From Actinernus sp. WN-2022 (taxonomy: Eukaryota; Cnidaria; Anthozoa; Actiniaria; Actinernidae): DNA of 64,000 nucleotides. A program made the position numbers and the translations under genes. Shown in pieces: positions 34,757 to 45,325 of this stretch (positions are counted from its first letter, which is position 1; each line of letters begins with the position of its first letter). Under the pieces are notes generated by a model, which searched no databases, was not told the origin of the DNA, and saw only the letters and a list, made by a program, of their open reading frames with translations. The stretch spans positions 4,077,877 through 4,141,876 of the forward strand of contig JAOWCC010001634.1 in assembly GCA_030867875.1 (NCBI GenBank). The letters run 5' to 3'.

Positions 34757-35300
34757 GGTGCGATGTTTTTAGCTTTTAAATACTTCTAGAGCACGTACGA
34801 ACATGAGCAACGTCTTAATTTGAATCTTGAATTATTCTGAATACAACGTTATGATTTTCTTTTGACGCGCTAAGTTTATAGTTTTTATTTAATGCTCTCT
34901 AAGATTTGTTTTGTCGCGTTTGCCTTTACTCAGCTTTAGACTGAATGGACTTTGCCGCCAACTCAGCCGGGGAGACTTTTTTAGCGTTTAAGTACTTGTA
35001 GAGCACGTACGAACATAAGCAACGTCTCAATTTGAAGCTTGTATTATTCTGAATACAACGTTATAATTTGCTTTTGACGCGCTAAGTTTATAGTTTTTAT
35101 TTAATGCTCACTAAGTTTGTTTTGTCGCGGTTGCCTTTACTCAGCTTCAGTTTGAAAGTACTTTGCCGCCAACTCGGCTGGGCGATTTTTTTAGCTTTTA
35201 AATACTTCTGGAGTACGTACGAACATGAGTTACGTCTCATTTTGGAGCTTGAACTAATTTAAACGTAAGTTCAAGATTTGCTCATGACGCGCAAGTGTTA
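34757..35300 (+). repeat. ~211 bp tandem satellite, about 2.5 units
   Basis: Units begin near GATGTTTTTAGCTTTTAAAT. The marker G(C/T)ACGTACGAACAT occurs at 34,791, 35,003 and 35,213, giving periods of 212 and 210. TTGACGCGCTAAGTTTATAG and CTTTGCCGCCAACTC recur at the matching offsets. Units differ by perhaps 10-20 percent. The last unit breaks off after ATGACGCGC. Confidence 0.88.
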
Positions 35301-36220
35301 TTTTAACAATAATTTTGAGCTTTGGTTCTGTGTCAATTTCAATGGCTAATCATGCGGCGGGTGTGCTATTGTTCGTGAAGGAGGAGCTAGAGAGCCCAAG
35401 AGAAGTCCCGTGGGAATATTCAAACTTCAAAACAGGAGGCGAATTCGAGGTTTTAAGACATGGCTTGGAAATATTGATTTCGATAATACTAATACTGGTC
35501 AGATTACTATGAAAACACGGCTGGTAGTAAGTAACATACTAAACTAACTTTTCCAGGTGGTATCTAAGTAGGAAATACGATTGTTAGCGAGAAAATTGGC
35601 CTCAAAGTGAGCTAAAGTGAATATTCCACTGTAGAAACAGTTAAAAAACCCAAAATTCATGGTCAAACCGATAATGCTTATACTCACTCAAATAAGTTGA
35701 AATTGGGTGGAAATTGTTCATTGATATCTCTTCTTCAAAAGCCAGGTAGTACCTAAGCTCTAGCAAATTTCATTTAACCATAAATAAGCAAAACGTCTAG
35801 TTCACTTAAGCCTTTTAGTCCAATTCCTCTGTTATCTGCATCGTTATTCATTGTGTAGGCTTTGAATTTAGCGCTCCTGCATCTAATAAAATGCCCGGAT
35901 GTGTCGCGCCATTCTGCGCGATTATTAGTATATTATAGTTGATCACAGCTGCAGGACGGTTTGCCTGACATCAAACTAAGCTGGTGTGTAACTGCTACGC
36001 TGTACTTGAGATCAAGTTGTTATACTTAAAGCAGTTGGTTGTAGCCACTCAAACAACGATTTTAAATAATCATATGAGCGGAAGCCAGTATAAAACTGTA
36101 GTAGGTCTGTGTCTCTTGAAAACCGTTCTAGTCCAAATCTTTCCAAAGTAAAGGCTGCAACTTGACATTTCAGCTCTGACGATTAATGGTTTCCTGCGAA
36201 TCGATTTTCCAATTACACCG
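35301..36220. other. Spacer with a 65-codon unassigned frame
   Basis: The plus-strand frame 35,315-35,512 has a hydrophobic C-terminus but no recognised family. Nothing else stands out. Confidence 0.4.
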
Positions 36221-36324
36221 TAGTTTATTCAGTTCGCACATCTGTACAGTTATAACCACAATCCATTTCGGTCTGGAAATGTCGTTTGTCGTTTTTCCGG
36301 GACAACCTTTTTGAAATAGCTGTA
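36221..36324 (+). repeat. Dispersed repeat (direct copy of 9.7 kb)
   Basis: Shares ATAACCACAATCCATTTCGG and CGTTTTTCCGGGACAA with 9,706-9,815 in the same orientation. Confidence 0.65.
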
Positions 36325-36401
36325 TTTCTTAGTACAATCAACTTGGTAACAGTGTCTTCCATATTCAAGATCTAGAAAATGTCATCATATAAAATCGATA
36401 A

Positions 36402-36905
36402 AGCTTAGTTCGCAATAGCGACATAAGGATCATAATCGCAGCGGCCTAAGCACAAACATAGGGACCTTATGTCGCTTATGTCGTAGTGCGAACCACTCGG
36501 AACATAATCATAAGGCCGACATAATCATAAACATAAGAACATGATCGGCCATTTTCTTATGTTTACGATTATGTCTATAGATGATTATGATTATGTCGCC
36601 TATGTTTTAAGTGCGAATGTGATTGGACATAACGACATAATCGTAATCAGAACACAATAGGTTCCTGACCAATAAAACACTAGTGCCAACTCCTCTCGTT
36701 GTTTGCCTCATTTCCAAAATGGCGGTGTTCGAAGAAAGATACCATTTTAAAAGATTCATTCAAACACCAAATAATTGCACTGCGTACGCTTATGTTACTT
36801 AAGTTAAAGAGAGTATTCGCATTAAAAACATAACGAAGATAAGGAGCTTATGATTATGATTATATCAGTATGATCCGGCGATATGTCGCTAGTGAGAACC
36901 AAGCT
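36402..36905. mobile_element. 504 bp Harbinger-type MITE with TAA target duplication
   Basis: Ends AGCTTAGTTCGCAATAGCGA and the inverse of AGCTTGGTTCTCACTAGCGA are flanked by TAA at 36,399-36,401 and 36,906-36,908. The interior is rich in CATAATCATAA/TTATGATTATG palindromic units. The 3 bp TWA target is typical of PIF/Harbinger. No transposase frame. Confidence 0.8.
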
Positions 36906-37184
36906 TAAATAGCCTCTTGCAGATCCCAGCGTACACTTAAAGTACCCTCTGTAATGAACCGATTCATGCTTCCGATAAATGGCACATTTACATCATTCTT
37001 AATACTTGAGCCGTGAAACATCTTAGCCATTCCAGCGGTCGCTGGCACTTTTTACATTTGCCACTTTTTTTAAACATTACCATGAATATATTTTTCAAAA
37101 ATGTCCTCATTGAATTTCCGTCTTTATAGCATCTCAATTTGGCAAAGTCCATTTCAGCTTATTAATAATGGTAATTAGAACTCA

Positions 37185-37325
37185 GTTCCAGAGTGCAATT
37201 TGTATTGGAAATCATATGGTTTCGAGTGCAATTCGGGATAACTTGAACAAGTGAGTTTTGAAAGAGTATCAAAATTGCATGAGCCCGCAGGGCGCGAGTT
37301 CGAATTTATCCCGAATTGCACGAGA
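37185..37325. repeat. GAGTGCAATT palindromic repeat fragment
   Basis: GAGTGCAATTCGGGATAA and TTATCCCGAATTGCAC are inverted around a ~75 bp centre. The same motif family occurs at 5,400-5,550 and 55,445-55,560. Confidence 0.6.
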
Positions 37326-37329
37326 ATAC

Positions 37330-37869
37330 CAAATGAAGGCTCTGCAGCATTCATGTTGTGTTAAAACCGGTTTATCAGCGCGCGGCTAAATTTTTGGTTT
37401 AAACTGATGACCAAATCTGAGCCCACCGCAACAATGGCCGACACGACTGAGTGACCGACTGAGCCTGGTACGAAACAAAACCGTTGGCGCATGATCGGTA
37501 TGAAAACACCACGAACTCTGCAAAACCTTCTTTTCTCCTCGCTTTTCGTGGAGTTGAAGAAGGCTCTGCTCGCAGGGTAGGCTGGAAGAGATAGCCCAAG
37601 GCTTGGAATATGAGTTACAAGGCCTGTTGTATCCTTGGAAATCGGGAAATCACCATGGAAAGTTGAATTTGGACTTCTTCGCCATATCAAACAACGAGTG
37701 TCGATTTGTAGGTCTAGGACCTAGAAACCGCCATTTTCAATATCCTGGCAGCTCTTCCAAATATGGGATATGTAATTTTCCTAATATGGAAGAGGCCGCG
37801 GGAGGTTCAAAACGACACTTTTACTTGCTATTTTCTTGATATGCTGTTTCATTGTAGTCAGTGAGCGAC
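37330..37869. other. Spacer with an unassigned 109-codon frame
   Basis: Minus-strand frame 37,361-37,690 (109 codons) and an overlapping 66-codon frame have no recognised domain. Slightly more GC-rich than its surroundings. It could be a host exon, but nothing here proves it. Confidence 0.3.
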
Positions 37870-38445
37870 TGAATTGAATCATTCCGGTGCATGACCAGTC
37901 GGTGGGATAGACTAGATGAAAGAAGAGCTAAGCATAAAGCAGTTGTCATGCATAATATTAGAAATGATTGCGCACCAGCCAGTCTTGCCGAGTTGTTTAA
38001 CACAGTTGGAAACTTAACCCACTATAATATACGAGGGTGCGACACCAAACTTTGCCTTCCTAAACCAAAAACTGAATGTATGAAAAAGAGTTTCTCATAC
38101 ACCGGTGCAAAGTCGGTTATAGAATAAGCTTCCAGCTGGATTACGCGAAATAAAATCTCTTGTTTCCGGCTTTAAGAAAGAAATTGCGACTACCACTCTG
38201 CTTGATGGCGAATAAATACATGTAGTTTCATTAGCTAGTAGTTCAAATAATTAATTATAAAGGTTTATAAAGGTATTTTTAATATAATATAATTTGGATT
38301 AGTATTTAGCATTTAGAGGTTTATATTCTTAGAGTTTTCTTATTGAGTATTTTGAGTATTACCTAATTACACGGCATCTATATATGGAAATCAGCGTGAA
38401 GCTGTTAGAATTTCCGTGTTTAAACAATAAAAATGATGATGATAG
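37870..38445 (+). mobile_element. 5'-truncated LINE 3' end (RT C-terminus and tail)
   Basis: 37,891-38,127 encodes RRAKHKAVVMHNIRNDCAPA and SLAELFNTV, the C-terminal region of Jockey/CR1-type LINE proteins. After a frameshift near 38,115 come KLPAGLREIKSLVSGFKKEI and a stop at about 38,213. A ~220 bp AT-rich UTR follows, ending AATAAAAATGATGATGATAG with an (ATG)n tail. Truncated at the 5' side, as usual for LINE insertions. Confidence 0.75.
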
Positions 38446-38869
38446 TTTCAGCATCGAATCCGATGAGTGAGCGCTCGTCTTTGACAGTGAAAAATCAGTT
38501 TCTTCAACTTGATGACTAGCTTGAAGCCAGAATTCGGTGAGTAATCTGTGTTTATTAAGGATTATTGGGCACCGGCCCTTGTCGAATTAATAATTTCTGT
38601 TTGTCGAAAATGTTTCCTCGATTTCTTAACGTTTTGGTGTTTTCAATCGTGTGCTAGCTTGAAGTTGTTCCCATTTTAATAGTCGTTTGAGCACTTTGTG
38701 TGAACAAGAAAACAGTCAGTCTTTTGTGGCTACTGAGTGCATGAGTCTTATTTCTTTAAACGGCAGGAAATATATGGCAGCGGGCTCGTAGGGTACTTGT
38801 ATATGTGATAGGCAACTAGTTCCTGTAAAAACTAGTGTTGGTCTGCATCGGCGGGGAAGATAAGCACTG
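38446..38869. other. Spacer, nothing recognised
   Basis: No coding region or clear repeat. Confidence 0.4.
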
Positions 38870-39045
38870 GTATATAATCAACTAAAGTCGATTGAGGTAT
38901 GCTAACCGCTGTGGAAAGCGAGTAGCAGCTGACGTTTCGAGCACTACTGAGCCCTCTGACGAAGGGCTAGCGCTCGAAATGTCAGCTGCTACTCGCTTTC
39001 CATGGCAGTTAGCATACCTCAATCGACTTTCGTTGATTACATACT
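38870..39045. repeat. 176 bp near-perfect hairpin element
   Basis: Arms of about 73 bp, including CAATCGACTTTAGTTGATTA-type ends, GAGGTATGCTAAC, GGAAAGCGAGTAGCAGCTGA and TTTCGAGC, are mirrored on the right with a few mismatches. The loop reads ACTACTGAGCCCTCTGACGA. Foldback MITE form; the CGAAGGGCTAGCGCTCGAAA core resembles repeats widespread in aquatic invertebrates. Confidence 0.8.
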
Positions 39046-39404
39046 TGTATATGTGATGGCTCGTACTCTTCTCCGCCTTTGGCTTTACCTCCGCAAAAAT
39101 CTTCCCATGGGATTTTTAAAGCTCTTTCGTTTTTTCATTTTGGTTCTTTCCAGGTTCTCCACACAAAATGCCAATGTAACATACTTTTATTTTTTATTGG
39201 TTTGTTTTTATTAGTCAAGTACCGTAGCTGAAAAATGTCATTGTGCATATGTTTAATAAAAATCTGACATGTTGGATCGGAGACAAACGTTTTCTTGAAT
39301 TTTCCACCTATCTGTATGTTTCCATAGAAACGGCCCTAATCTAATTGTATATTCCCACTTTTCTTTATCCTAGATTTTGGCCTGGTGTTTCAAAGAAATT
39401 GCAC

Positions 39405-39748
39405 TCCTCTTAGACATTCAGACGTGAATAATTATTACTGTATTATTACAAAATTGCATGATACGAAGTTCTATAACACCTAATTTAGTACATTAATTTT
39501 AAAATCTTAACAAACAATAAACTATCTTTTTTTTTTTCCATTTTTTTTTTTACAATATCAATCTAAACGGCCAAGCGGATAGAGCTTAATTTGAAGAAGT
39601 GGGAAATTGAAATCTAGAAGTCTGCGCGAGCGATCACGCAATCCTTACCCCTGTCAAATGATTCCCATTTTTTTGTTTTCTTGTTTAATTACTTGCTTGT
39701 GAAGCTCCTGTTTATCGATTTTTTTCAACAAAAATATGCAATACGTAC
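39405..39748 (+). repeat. Dispersed repeat, copy B (copy A at 5.4-5.8 kb)
   Basis: Shares AAATCTTAACAAAC, GGCCAAGCGGATAGAGCTT, GAAATTGAAATCTAGAAG and ATCACGCAATCC with copy A in order. Its homology stops where the palindromic MITE at 39,749 begins, suggesting that MITE inserted into copy B. Confidence 0.65.
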
Positions 39749-39975
39749 TGCAAATCGTAGTTCTTGACCGCCATTTTGAAAGGTAACCAAAATGACTAAG
39801 CCTTGTGACATCGAGGTTGGAGTTGAGTCAGCTTAGTTAGAGGCTTGTATCATGTTAGGATGATAATCAAAATCTATCCATATTCATAGAAAGAGGGTTT
39901 GTATCAGTGCAGGGTCAACTCCAGCCTCCATGCGAGGCTGAGGCTTGGTTACCTTTCAAGAACTACGAATTGGAC
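39749..39975. mobile_element. Palindromic MITE, ~225 bp
   Basis: Left arm TCGTAGTTCTTGA ... TTGAAAGGTAACCAA and right arm TTGGTTACCTTTCAA ... GAACTACGAATTGG are inverted. Inner arms GAGGTTGGAGTTGA / TCAACTCCAGCCTCC also pair. The right half is repeated at 1,286-1,376. Confidence 0.72.
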
Positions 39976-40831
39976 TGTTACAGACAACTGTTTCATTTTG
40001 ATTTCGCGCAATAACAAATGTTAGGGAGCACGCACTCAGGCGGAGCATTAATCTCAAAGTTTGAAGTCATTTGAAGTGTATGTCTAATGTAAAAGCTTCA
40101 CAACAATCATGCTCAATAAAGTAGTGCTCTTTAGAGTTCAGGTTAATACAATAACGGTATTGGTTACCTATAGAATAACTAAAAAGCTAAAGGAGCATAC
40201 ATATCAAGTCCACTTTTTACTTGCAAATCTAATACAGCTGACTCGCTATTTTAATAATACTTAATCATTACTAACAATAATCATAGAAATAATACAATCA
40301 TTAAATAAATAAAGAATTAATTAATTAATTAATTAGTGTTTGGTAAATGTATGTAGCGAATAAGGAAAGGAATAAAAACTAGCCGCCTATCTTATGTAAT
40401 TTCGCCCAACTAGATTTTTTTTGCGTAATTACTCGCGCAAATGAAGTCCCATTTATCCTTCTGAACGTGGATTTCAACCAAACTAAGAAGACCCCCTCAA
40501 TTTTTTTTTATGTGTAACGTGTTTCTTTCTACCCGTAAAAGTTATCGCCCTTTTTTCGTTTTCCTCGCAAGGCATGCTGGGACAGTTTAACTTTGTATCC
40601 GGTTCCAATTTCGAACTGGTTTAAGTTTCAAAGGTAAGTCACTGTTACAACACTATACATGCCAAATGCAAGATATCCATCTGTTACTTATTGACTTAAA
40701 ACCTTCATTTCTTACATATCCACTCGAGAGCCACATTGTTAGATAGTTTGCCATCCCAGTTGTGTATCCGACACAACAGCCTAGGACGTAACAACCACTG
40801 GGCGCCGTTTTTGGACAGTATTACGAACAGT
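39976..40831. other. Spacer, nothing recognised
   Basis: AT-rich with TTAATTAATTAA runs near 40,318-40,333. No gene seen. Confidence 0.45.
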
Positions 40832-42376
40832 ATAAATAGATCCGTAACTTCAAATATTCATGGCAAACTTTTTATTGCGTGTAGTTAGATTACGTTTTAA
40901 TGCCAAATGTAAAAAACATGCTAAACTTTTTTTCGTACACTTAATTTTCTTGTATAACCATGGCAAACTTAAAACAAACGTGCTATACTAAACTATGACA
41001 CATTCGGAACACAATACAAATATACGTGGTCTTTCTCAAATATACATGCTAAACTTTTCATTCCGTATGGTATGATGCACCGCGCGCTTCACATGCAAAC
41101 ACACTAGTACCTAAGTCTCGTGCGGCTATCTCGCCTCGTGATCTTTCTTGTTCTGTGGCTGCTTCAAGATCAAAGTGGCTGATCGTCCAGAGAATTTCAG
41201 AGAAGCACTAAGCAACATCGCCCACCAAGCCAGATTGCTGCTGGGTAATTATAGCAATAGGAATGTACTGCCGATCGAGCAGAGGCTTAGTGAGCCATCA
41301 CTTCGTTCCAGTATTAGCAGTACCAGCACAATAAACACAACTACGAATCAGCCATGTACAACGCCACTGAAGACCGGCTAGAGCAGCAGCTGCAGAGCTA
41401 GTTCGCTCATTTCCGACATTTAATTGTCGACTGAGCGGGATAGCCTCGACTAGAACTGTTACGTATACAAACATCCGCCTTCGAAGAAGGGACTGCATAA
41501 GTCCTGGTGACTTGCATGTCAACGAGGCTGGTATAGCATAGCAAAATAATGGCATTGTTTCACTGAACATATGTTCAGTGCATTTCACACATCTCCCTGA
41601 GCGCTACAATTTCAACATTCCAGAGGACCTACCAGCCTCGTTGACATACAAGTCACCAGAAATTATGCATAGGGTCTATAGTATATAAAGATTGTGTGCT
41701 GCTTCCCTCTTCCTGCACAAAAGCTATGCCGACACATCAACCCCGTTGTCACCTCGAAAATGACGGGTTTGTTGTGCACTGATTTCCCCTGGACAAGTCA
41801 ATGGATGAGGAAGATCTTGGAGCAAAGATGAGGGAGCTGTTCCCTGATTTACAGGGTACTGTACAGGGTTCAATTTCGTTAAGTCCTCAGTGCTATGGAC
41901 AAATAGTTACACGAAAGCTTACAACTGATGTGAGTTTTTCTGCTGCACGCGTACTTGGCATTTCCGGCCAGCAGCAATCTGGCTTGGCGGGCTATGTTGC
42001 TTAGTGCTTCTCTGAAATTCTCTGGACGATCAGCCAACTTGAAGCAGCCACAGAACAAGAAAGATCACGAGGAGAGATAGCCGCGCGAGATCTAGGTACT
42101 AGTGTGTTTGCATGTGAAGCGCGCGGTGCATCATACCATACGGTATGAAAAGTTTAGCATGTATATTTGAGAAAGACCACGTATAGTTGTATTGTGTTCC
42201 GAATGTGTCATAGTTTAGTATGGCACGTTTGTTTTAAGTTTGCCATGGTTATACAAGAAAATTAACTATACGACAAAAAGTTTAGCATGTTTCTTTACGT
42301 TTGGCATTACAAACGTAATCTAACTATACGCAATAAAAAGTTTGCCATCAATATTTGAAGTTACGGATCTATTTAT
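40832..42376. mobile_element. Element with ~410 bp inverted arms, cut by assembly gap
   Basis: The left arm 40,832-41,244 (ATAAATAGATCCGTAACTTC to GCCAGATTGCTGCTGG) is repeated inverted at 41,968-42,376 with few differences. The ~720 bp centre contains a second inverted repeat at 41,503-41,660 and frames of 77 codons (41,148-41,381) and 67 codons (41,801-42,004), neither recognised. The right arm ends exactly at the run of N, so the true terminus is unknown. Probably a foldback or long-TIR non-autonomous DNA element. Confidence 0.78.
41503..41660. repeat. Nested hairpin with 20 bp perfect palindrome
   Basis: CTGGTGACTTGCATGTCAAC and GAGGCTGGTA are mirrored as TACCAGCCTC and GTTGACATACAAGTCACCAG. 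In the loop, CACTGAACATATGTTCAGTG is a perfect 20 bp palindrome. Lies in the centre of the long-armed element. Confidence 0.75.
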
Positions 42377-42476
42377 NNNNNNNNNNNNNNNNNNNNNNNN
42401 NNNNNNNNNNNNNNNNNNNNNNNNNNNNNNNNNNNNNNNNNNNNNNNNNNNNNNNNNNNNNNNNNNNNNNNNNNNN
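42377..42476. other. Assembly gap of 100 N
   Basis: Exactly 100 N, the usual placeholder for a gap of unknown size. It begins at the last base of the right inverted arm. Confidence 0.99.
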
Positions 42477-42575
42477 AAGATGAACAGAGGTAAAAAATAT
42501 TATATCAACTTCTATCAGGTTAAATTTAATACTAAAGAAGCCTGAGTACTTTCAGATAGATTATATATCGGTTTC

Positions 42576-42890
42576 TACCAATTATCTACAAAATCAGTGG
42601 CTTTTAGCGGTATTTTTGCGATGACATGATTGTTGAATCTTTACTCATGCCGGAGCGCCGACAACTTTCAATTGATAGACTACCTTTATGAGACTTCTAA
42701 GTCAATCCGAATGATCTACAGTTGAACTATTCACTGTTAGGAATGTTAAAAACTAATTGTAATGGTTTAATATGTACCTTTCATGTGGTTTCGTAGAGAA
42801 TCGGTAGTATAAACAGAGGTTGTCAAATGCCGTAGTTCAACTGTCAACAGCTGAGATTGCGTTACACACAGGAAGCCCGCTTTATCAGGA
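42576..42890 (+). repeat. ~315 bp repeat, inverted partner at 52.15-52.45 kb
   Basis: CCAATTATCTACAAAATCAG, GACATGATTGTTGAATC, GATAGACTACCTTTATGAGA and GATTGCGTTACACACA occur in the same order, inverted, at 52,150-52,449 with high identity. No coding region. Confidence 0.82.
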
Positions 42891-42938
42891 AATATGAACG
42901 CGTAATATAACTATACTAGCAGGGACCCGCGGAACTTA

Positions 42939-42959
42939 GGGATGGACCATTATATTTTT

Positions 42960-43000
<41 letters not shown>

Positions 43001-43229
43001 GGGAGCGGTTGTGCAAATACCCCCAAAAATTTCGAACACAGGATTTGAAAAGGAAAAAAAAATCCTGCACAATAAACTGAAGGGAAAAAAAATGAAAAAA
43101 AATTCGTGCAAGCAAATGGGGTGACTAAAAAATTCGTGCAGAACTTTCAGTCATACAAAAAAATCAGAAATAATTGCCCAACCCTCCCCCCCCCCCCCCC
43201 CCCCCTCCCCAAATATAACGGTCCATCCC
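42939..43229. mobile_element. Poly-G Harbinger-type MITE 1 (291 bp, TTA duplication)
   Basis: Ends GGGATGGACCATTATATTT / AAATATAACGGTCCATCCC are flanked by TTA at 42,936-42,938 and 43,230-43,232. Just inside each end is a long G (left) or C (right) run of over 20 bases, so the poly tract is part of the inverted repeat. The interior is A-rich with AATTCGTGCA units. No transposase. Confidence 0.85.
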
Positions 43230-43232
43230 TTA

Positions 43233-43786
43233 CATGAAATCAACAAATATGATATAGTAGCATAGTCTAACCAGCGAACGGACTCCTGACACAATGCAAT
43301 GGCGTGTGTACTGGAGCAGTGGAGGTGTTTAGCGTAAGTTTATATATTTTGATAAAAAAAGGCAATATCTTACGGATCTCAGTTAATTTCTCAAACCGAT
43401 GAACACAATTATACCTATTTTTGAGAAAGTGCCAAAACTGACGATCACAGGCAGCTCGAGTCATGGATTCGTGTGATGAAAACAAATATGGTCGCCAAAA
43501 GAGCAATGATCGAAGCAGAAAAAAACGGGATAAAAACAATAATCAAAAGCCCAGTTATTTGAATGTGTGGTTGTAGTGAATTTATGGTCTGAAGAGCCTA
43601 CGATAGTTGGGCGAGGAAACAGTTTTTTTTTATATTTAAGAACACTGGAAACTACAGAGAACAGACACGGACAAAATATATTGCTCTTAGTCTTACTCTT
43701 AGACACACCATAGAGTTGTATATAAGATAAAAAAATGAACAGCCTTTTCCACGGACCACATTTCTAACTGTGTTTGAATACCTGGT
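43233..43786. other. Spacer, nothing recognised
   Basis: Two overlapping minus-strand frames (43,267-43,539 and 43,461-43,706) show no recognised domain. Confidence 0.4.
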
Positions 43787-43787
43787 C

Positions 43788-44096
43788 TTACCTCGTTCGG
43801 TCGTTTGACTTCGGCCGCTGCGCCTGGCGATAGGACAGGGGCGATAGGTTTTCCCTAAAACATTCCCGTTGTCTCGGCGTAAACTCGATGGCCTGCTCGC
43901 CTAGGTTTTCCCTAAAATAGATTCCTGTAAACTCGATGGCTTGCTCGCCTAGGTTTTCCCTAAAACAGATTCCTGTAAACTCGATGGCTTGCTCGCCTAG
44001 GTTTTCCCTAAAACAGATTCCTGTAAACTCGATGGCTTGCTCGCCGAGGTTTTCCCTAAAACAGATTCCCGTAAACTCGATGGCTTGCTCGCCCAA
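43788..44096 (-). repeat. 48 bp minisatellite, ~4.5 units, open on both strands
   Basis: Units of 48 bp from about 43,847 to 44,095, nearly identical. On the minus strand they form a 102-codon frame repeating GEQAIEFTGICFRENL, ending in a basic tail. On the plus strand they repeat MACSPRFSLKQIPVNS. The unit is a multiple of three with no stop in either frame, so the open frames may be a by-product of the repeat. No flanking gene was recognised. Confidence 0.82.
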
Positions 44097-44395
44097 CTAT
44101 AAAGTGTATAACTTGAGAAAACTCATTTATTTTTAACATTATTTCCTCAAATTCAACCAAGACCAAGACTCAAGAGGCAAGTTGACAGAGAGCAACTTTT
44201 CGCATGATTCGTCGTCTTCGTTGGGATACCTGTGACCATCACGTGCACCTTTTGGCTACATTTTCAGACGCGTGCGGTCGCGAGCGTCCTCACCTCCATA
44301 TTAGGATATCGATCAAAGGAGCCTGGGAAAGAGCGTTACACACACACTGACACACACACACACACACTTAGCGTATTATTATATAAGATATGGAC
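44097..44395. other. Spacer with (CA)n microsatellite
   Basis: CACA repeats at 44,338-44,368. No gene recognised. Confidence 0.6.
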
Positions 44396-44399
44396 TTCT

Positions 44400-44765
44400 G
44401 GTTTACGTTCCAATCCGGGAAACTAGTTATATTTTATATTTATAGGTTCTAAGTATCACTGGATTTGTTTTTAATTTTTGTCTTTGAGTTTGGTCGCCAA
44501 TTGAAATCAAAGCTACACGTAACCTTATCTCGGCCCTTAGCGGGGAGACGGGGGTACTTATGTTATGTCTCTTGACTCTTTTGGTATGACCAGTTGGCGA
44601 GCCCGACCGATTATTATAATTCGCAACCCAAGTACGGTTCTGAAGCAAAAATGTAGCAATCCGTTAGACTTTTTTTCTCAAAATTTAGGAAAAAAAGTTT
44701 TTATAGCTACTTTCCGCACACCTGGTCAGGTTCCGAAGCTGACGCCGGCCGCATAATAATCTCTC
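44400..44765. repeat. Repeat block partly matching 51.85-52.08 kb
   Basis: 44,406-44,500 (GTTCCAATCCGGGAAACTAG, CTTTGAGTTTG) matches the inverse of 51,990-52,080. 44,700-44,750 (TTTATAGCTACTTTCCGCAC, CACCTGG, GACGCCG) matches 51,884-51,920 directly. Mixed orientation implies rearrangement or an inner palindrome of the family. Confidence 0.55.
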
Positions 44766-45034
44766 GGGAGTTCTAAAACGGCAATTACGTATATTCAATA
44801 TTTTCACCCAGTGACCATCTTGGATTCAAAGCGAGAAAATCAGTTTTGTTTTTAGCAACGCTATAACTGAGGGATATTAGAACGAGTTTAGCCAAGCAAA
44901 ACCTTGCATTGGATCCAATATTGCCACCGGGTGAAAAAAAGTAAATGCAACCGCGTTATTTATGGTGCGGTTTCCGCGAGTTTAGTTTTATGATTAATGG
45001 TGTTGCAGACATGGCCATGTAGGTTGACCAAACA

Positions 45035-45160
45035 AGAGAAGTTAATGTATCTATCAATTCCAAATCTGCCCCCTGGCAACGTGTAGCATTTGGCCGCGCA
45101 GTCTGTCCCAGGGTGGGGCAGTTGACCAGCAAATAATAGTTGGGGTGGTGAATAGCCCAC
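45035..45160. repeat. Fragment related to the 48.7 kb TTA-flanked MITE
   Basis: TTAATGTATCTATCAATTCC followed by CTGCCCCCTGG, and later TGTCCCAGGGTGGGGCA, resembles the ends and interior of the element at 48,748-49,290. The opposite end is not recognised. Confidence 0.5.
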
Positions 45161-45164
45161 GTTC

Positions 45165-45325
45165 GATATATGCTTCACTTGTCGCACACAAAGGTTTCAA
45201 TATGTGGCTCCGGGGTAAATTAAATATATTATATTATTTGAACAAAGAATAAAATTAATTTAATTACCCTCGAGCCTCATCATACTGAAACCTTTGTGTG
45301 TGACGAGTGGAGCATATATTGAAAG
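45165..45325. repeat. Inverted repeat with CACACAAAGGTTTCA arms
   Basis: ATATATGCTTCACTTGTCGC, ACACAAAGGTTTCAATATG and GGCTC are mirrored at 45,258-45,325 as CATACTGAAACCTTTGTGTG and CGAGTGGAGCATATAT. The AT-rich loop is about 60 bp. Confidence 0.65.

Noticed and set aside
42342..42545. Frame running through the N gap
   Set aside because: Half of it is unknown bases; no evidence for coding.
42942..43124. 60-codon frame starting in the poly-G tract
   Set aside because: Mostly poly-Gly from a homopolymer and part of a MITE.
43847..44095. CRISPR array
   Set aside because: The 48 bp units are contiguous without variable spacers and the genome is eukaryotic.
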